In this document: one piece after another, positions 62,047 through 64,000 of the stretch
Layout of the letters: every line of letters starts with the position of its first letter
Position numbering within the stretch: position 1 is the stretch's first letter
NCBI RefSeq assembly: GCF_025717515.1
Contig: NZ_JAJIRN010000001.1
Location: 186,001 to 250,000, forward strand
Reading direction: 5' to 3'
Source: Roseateles oligotrophus
GTDB lineage: Bacteria; Pseudomonadota; Gammaproteobacteria; Burkholderiales; Burkholderiaceae_C
Length of the DNA: 64,000 nucleotides
Notes under the pieces: generated by a model
The model's database searches: none
Seen by the model: only the letters and a program-made list of their open reading frames with translations
What the model was told of the DNA's origin: nothing
Position numbers and translations under genes: made by a program

Positions 62047-64000
62047 TCAGAACTCGTAGCGAAGCGTGACTTGAACGGCCCACTGCGATTCGCCCTTGGC
62101 CTGGCGTGTTTCATAGTCATCGGCGTCCAGCACGCTGTAGACATATTTGCCATTTTCCATGCCGGCGAAGTTCACAAAGCCGCGACGATTGCCGCCGTTT
62201 CCGCCACCGGCGGTGAACGGGATTTCGTCGATATGGCCCCATTTCTTGTTCAGCATATTGCCGAAGTTGAGCATGTCCAGCGAGACCACGCCCTTCTGGT
62301 TGCCGAAGAAGCCGGGTACTTCCTGGCTCAGGCGCAAGTCAAAGGTGTTGGCGAACTTGGACTTGGCCGTGTTGCGGCCGATCACGCCGCCCTTGGCCGA
62401 GCTGAGGTCCGCATTGCCATCCACGACAGCCCAGAACTTGGCTTCTGCCGCAGCGCCGGAGGCCGCCACGGTTTGACCCGGCAGACGGAACAGCACTTCG
62501 CCCGAACCCGCAGCTGTGGGGATGTACATCAAGTCATTGCCGCTATAGCCGTCGCCGTTCATATCGTTCTTGAAGGTCCAGCTATAGGGCTTGCCGGCGC
62601 GGCCTTCATAGAACAGACCGAAGGTGGTGCGGTACTTGCCGATCAAGGCTTGCGACCAGTTCAGCGAGCCGTTGAAACGGTCTTTGATCAAGGACGAGGA
62701 GGTCGAGTTGACTTCTTCGTTCGGGTTGAAGACCGCACGGTTGGCGTAGTTGGAGCCCGAGGTCGAGGAGGTCAGCGGGCTGACTTCCTTCGCATTGGTG
62801 CGGGTGTAGGCCGCTTGCCAGCCCCAGCCCAGGTTTTGCTGCGACAAGCTGAAGGTCAAGGCGTCGCCGCCGCCCTGCGAGGTGCGCTCGGCCAGCAAGA
62901 CGTTGCCCCAGTTCTTGTCACGCAAGGCCTTGGAGTTGGCGCCGCAACCGGTCGTGGCGGTTGAGCCGCCGGCCGTCCAGCAACCGGTGCTCAGGCCCTT
63001 GGCGTCGTAATACAGCTCGCGACCGTCAATGCCCTTGACGGCACTTGGTGCACCCAGGTTCAGGTGCTTGTAGTAGATGCCGTCCTGCGTCTTGGTGTGC
63101 AACCATTCGGCGCCGGCCACCAGGCCCGCCCAAGGTAGCTCGGTGTCCAGGGCGAGGTTCATCTTCCAGACCGAAGGCTGCTTCAGCTCGGTGGAGATGA
63201 AATCGATATTGGCGGCCGGTGGCACACCCTTGATTTCCTGCTGGCTGGCCGGGTCAGCATTGAACTTGACCGTGTTGCAAGGCACGGTGGTCGCGCCGCA
63301 GCTGAAGTTGGCCGTCGCCATGCCGGTGTTCGAGAAGGGGTTGGACAACCAGACATTGGCCGCCGCACCTTGGAACAAACCGAAGCCGCCCCGCAGCTGC
63401 GACTTCTTCTTCTCCAGGCCGGCAAAGGCGTAGTTGAAGCCGACGCGAGGTTGGAACAGCTTTTGGCCATCAATGGTCTGGCTGTTGTTGTAGCCAAACT
63501 TAGTCAGCGCGGCCTGATTGAATAAGGGGCTGTCGCCGGTCTTGGCTTGATCCAGACGCAGGCCACCGGTCAGCGTCAGCTGATCATTGACGGTCCAGGT
63601 GTCCTGCACAAACAGACCGATGTTCTGCAAGGTCCAGTTGGCCGCGCCGCTGTCTATCGTGTTGCCGTTGAGAGGCAGTTGCACCGAGTAGGACGAAGGG
63701 ACGCCGGCAGACCACAGGGCGGCCGGATCGGCGCCCCGGAATGTGTAAGTGCCCTTGGTGTTTTGCAGGAAGGCGTTGAAGGTGTCGTTGGAGGCATAGT
63801 CGCCGCCGAACTTCATTTCATGATCGCCCTTGACCCAGTTGCCGGCCAGATAGGCGTCCAGCGTCTTGGTGTGCAACTCGTTGAAATGGCGGCTGTTCTC
63901 GGTGCCGAAGAACAGCGTGCGATCGTTCTGGTAGATGCCGCCGGCCTTGGGATCACCCGGGAAGACCAGGCCGATCTGTGGCAGGTTGGCGTTGTTCGTT
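62047..64000 (-). CDS. Oar-like TonB-dependent receptor, C-terminal part (runs off window)
   Basis: The reverse frame is open from the window edge (…TNNANLPQIGLVFPGDPKAG) to a stop at 62047, about 651 codons, and lacks the N-terminal signal, plug and TonB box, which lie outside. The visible part is an outer-membrane beta-barrel: WTLQNIGLFVQDTWTVNDQL, FGGDYASNDTFNAFLQNTKG, ending with the aromatic C-terminal strand WAVQVTLRYEF. Features such as FVQDTWTV…LTLTGGLRLD and PRVGFNYAF are typical of Oar/CarboxypepD_reg-like receptors. The ligand is unknown; neighbours give no clue. Confidence 0.85.
   Translation of the reverse strand, partial: TNNANLPQIGLVFPGDPKAGGIYQNDRTLFFGTENSRHFNELHTKTLDAYLAGNWVKGDHEMKFGGDYASNDTFNAFLQNTKGTYTFRGADPAALWSAGVPSSYSVQLPLNGNTIDSGAANWTLQNIGLFVQDTWTVNDQLTLTGGLRLDQAKTGDSPLFNQAALTKFGYNNSQTIDGQKLFQPRVGFNYAFAGLEKKKSQLRGGFGLFQGAAANVWLSNPFSNTGMATANFSCGATTVPCNTVKFNADPASQQEIKGVPPAANIDFISTELKQPSVWKMNLALDTELPWAGLVAGAEWLHTKTQDGIYYKHLNLGAPSAVKGIDGRELYYDAKGLSTGCWTAGGSTATTGCGANSKALRDKNWGNVLLAERTSQGGGDALTFSLSQQNLGWGWQAAYTRTNAKEVSPLTSSTSGSNYANRAVFNPNEEVNSTSSSLIKDRFNGSLNWSQALIGKYRTTFGLFYEGRAGKPYSWTFKNDMNGDGYSGNDLMYIPTAAGSGEVLFRLPGQTVAASGAAAEAKFWAVVDGNADLSSAKGGVIGRNTAKSKFANTFDLRLSQEVPGFFGNQKGVVSLDMLNFGNMLNKKWGHIDEIPFTAGGGNGGNRRGFVNFAGMENGKYVYSVLDADDYETRQAKGESQWAVQVTLRYEF

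Noticed and set aside
1-64000. CRISPR arrays, transposases, rRNA operons or riboswitches
   Set aside because: Reading through the intergenic regions I found no regularly spaced repeats, no transposase-like proteins and no recognisable riboswitch cores; the only RNA genes seen are the two tRNA-Thr.

Overview
The window is GC-rich chromosomal DNA of a betaproteobacterium, most likely order Burkholderiales in the Rubrivivax/Leptothrix/Roseateles-type branch. The evidence is gene content: petABC followed by sspA-sspB, HemP beside bacterioferritin, a DUF1631 protein, a cytochrome b with PVWY rather than PEWY, a GbsR-type regulator in front of a short CydAB oxidase, an E3 subunit carrying its own lipoyl domain, and several PEP-CTERM sorting-tag proteins. 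The genus is an inference. Genes are densely packed with many 1-4 base stop/start overlaps. I see no rRNA, CRISPR array, transposase, integrase or phage gene.

Layout. 1-6.4 kb: a truncated DUF1631 gene, mscL, the cytochrome bc1 operon petABC, sspA-sspB and tRNA-Thr(TGT). 6.4-9.8 kb: dciA (DUF721) divergent from secA. 10-12.7 kb: three PEP-CTERM surface proteins, one of them 'choice-of-anchor A'. 12.9-16.3 kb: an aldehyde dehydrogenase, then an iron block (hemP, Fur-like box, bfr, bfd) and a glutaredoxin-like gene whose 3' end appears frameshifted. 16.4-22.5 kb: prlC and folD, then a DctS/DctR-like two-component system. 22.8-29.1 kb: the pyruvate dehydrogenase operon aceE-aceF-lpdA. 29.1-34 kb: an accessory stretch with a perfect 30-bp palindrome, a serine hydrolase, a remnant of a phosphite-dehydrogenase-like gene, and a lipoprotein/LruC-domain pair, bounded by the 3' end of tRNA-Thr(CGT). 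34-39 kb: prfB (with programmed frameshift), pepN and fbp. 39-43.5 kb: small membrane proteins including an orphan DUF4212 subunit, an alpha/beta hydrolase, a GNAT, an ArsC-like protein and an acyl-CoA synthetase.

43.5-46.5 kb holds the least familiar cassette: five co-directional genes (DUF2975 membrane protein, small XRE regulator, two related single-pass proline-rich proteins with C-terminal cysteines, one secreted protein) behind an AT-rich nested inverted repeat. 46.5-51 kb: GNAT, dienelactone-hydrolase-like protein, GbsR regulator and cydAB, with a three-half-site operator candidate. 51-57.6 kb: small exported protein, GNAT, SET-domain methyltransferase, sensor kinase with an upstream solute-binding protein, UPF0149 protein and a fourth PEP-CTERM protein. 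57.7-64 kb: alaS, gabD and the 3' part of an Oar-like TonB-dependent receptor running off the end.

Most of the window is housekeeping. I found no strong case for a wholly new system; the five-gene DUF2975/XRE cassette, the LruC pair and the truncated or rearranged genes (glutaredoxin tail, ptxD remnant, orphan DUF4212) deserve the closest look.
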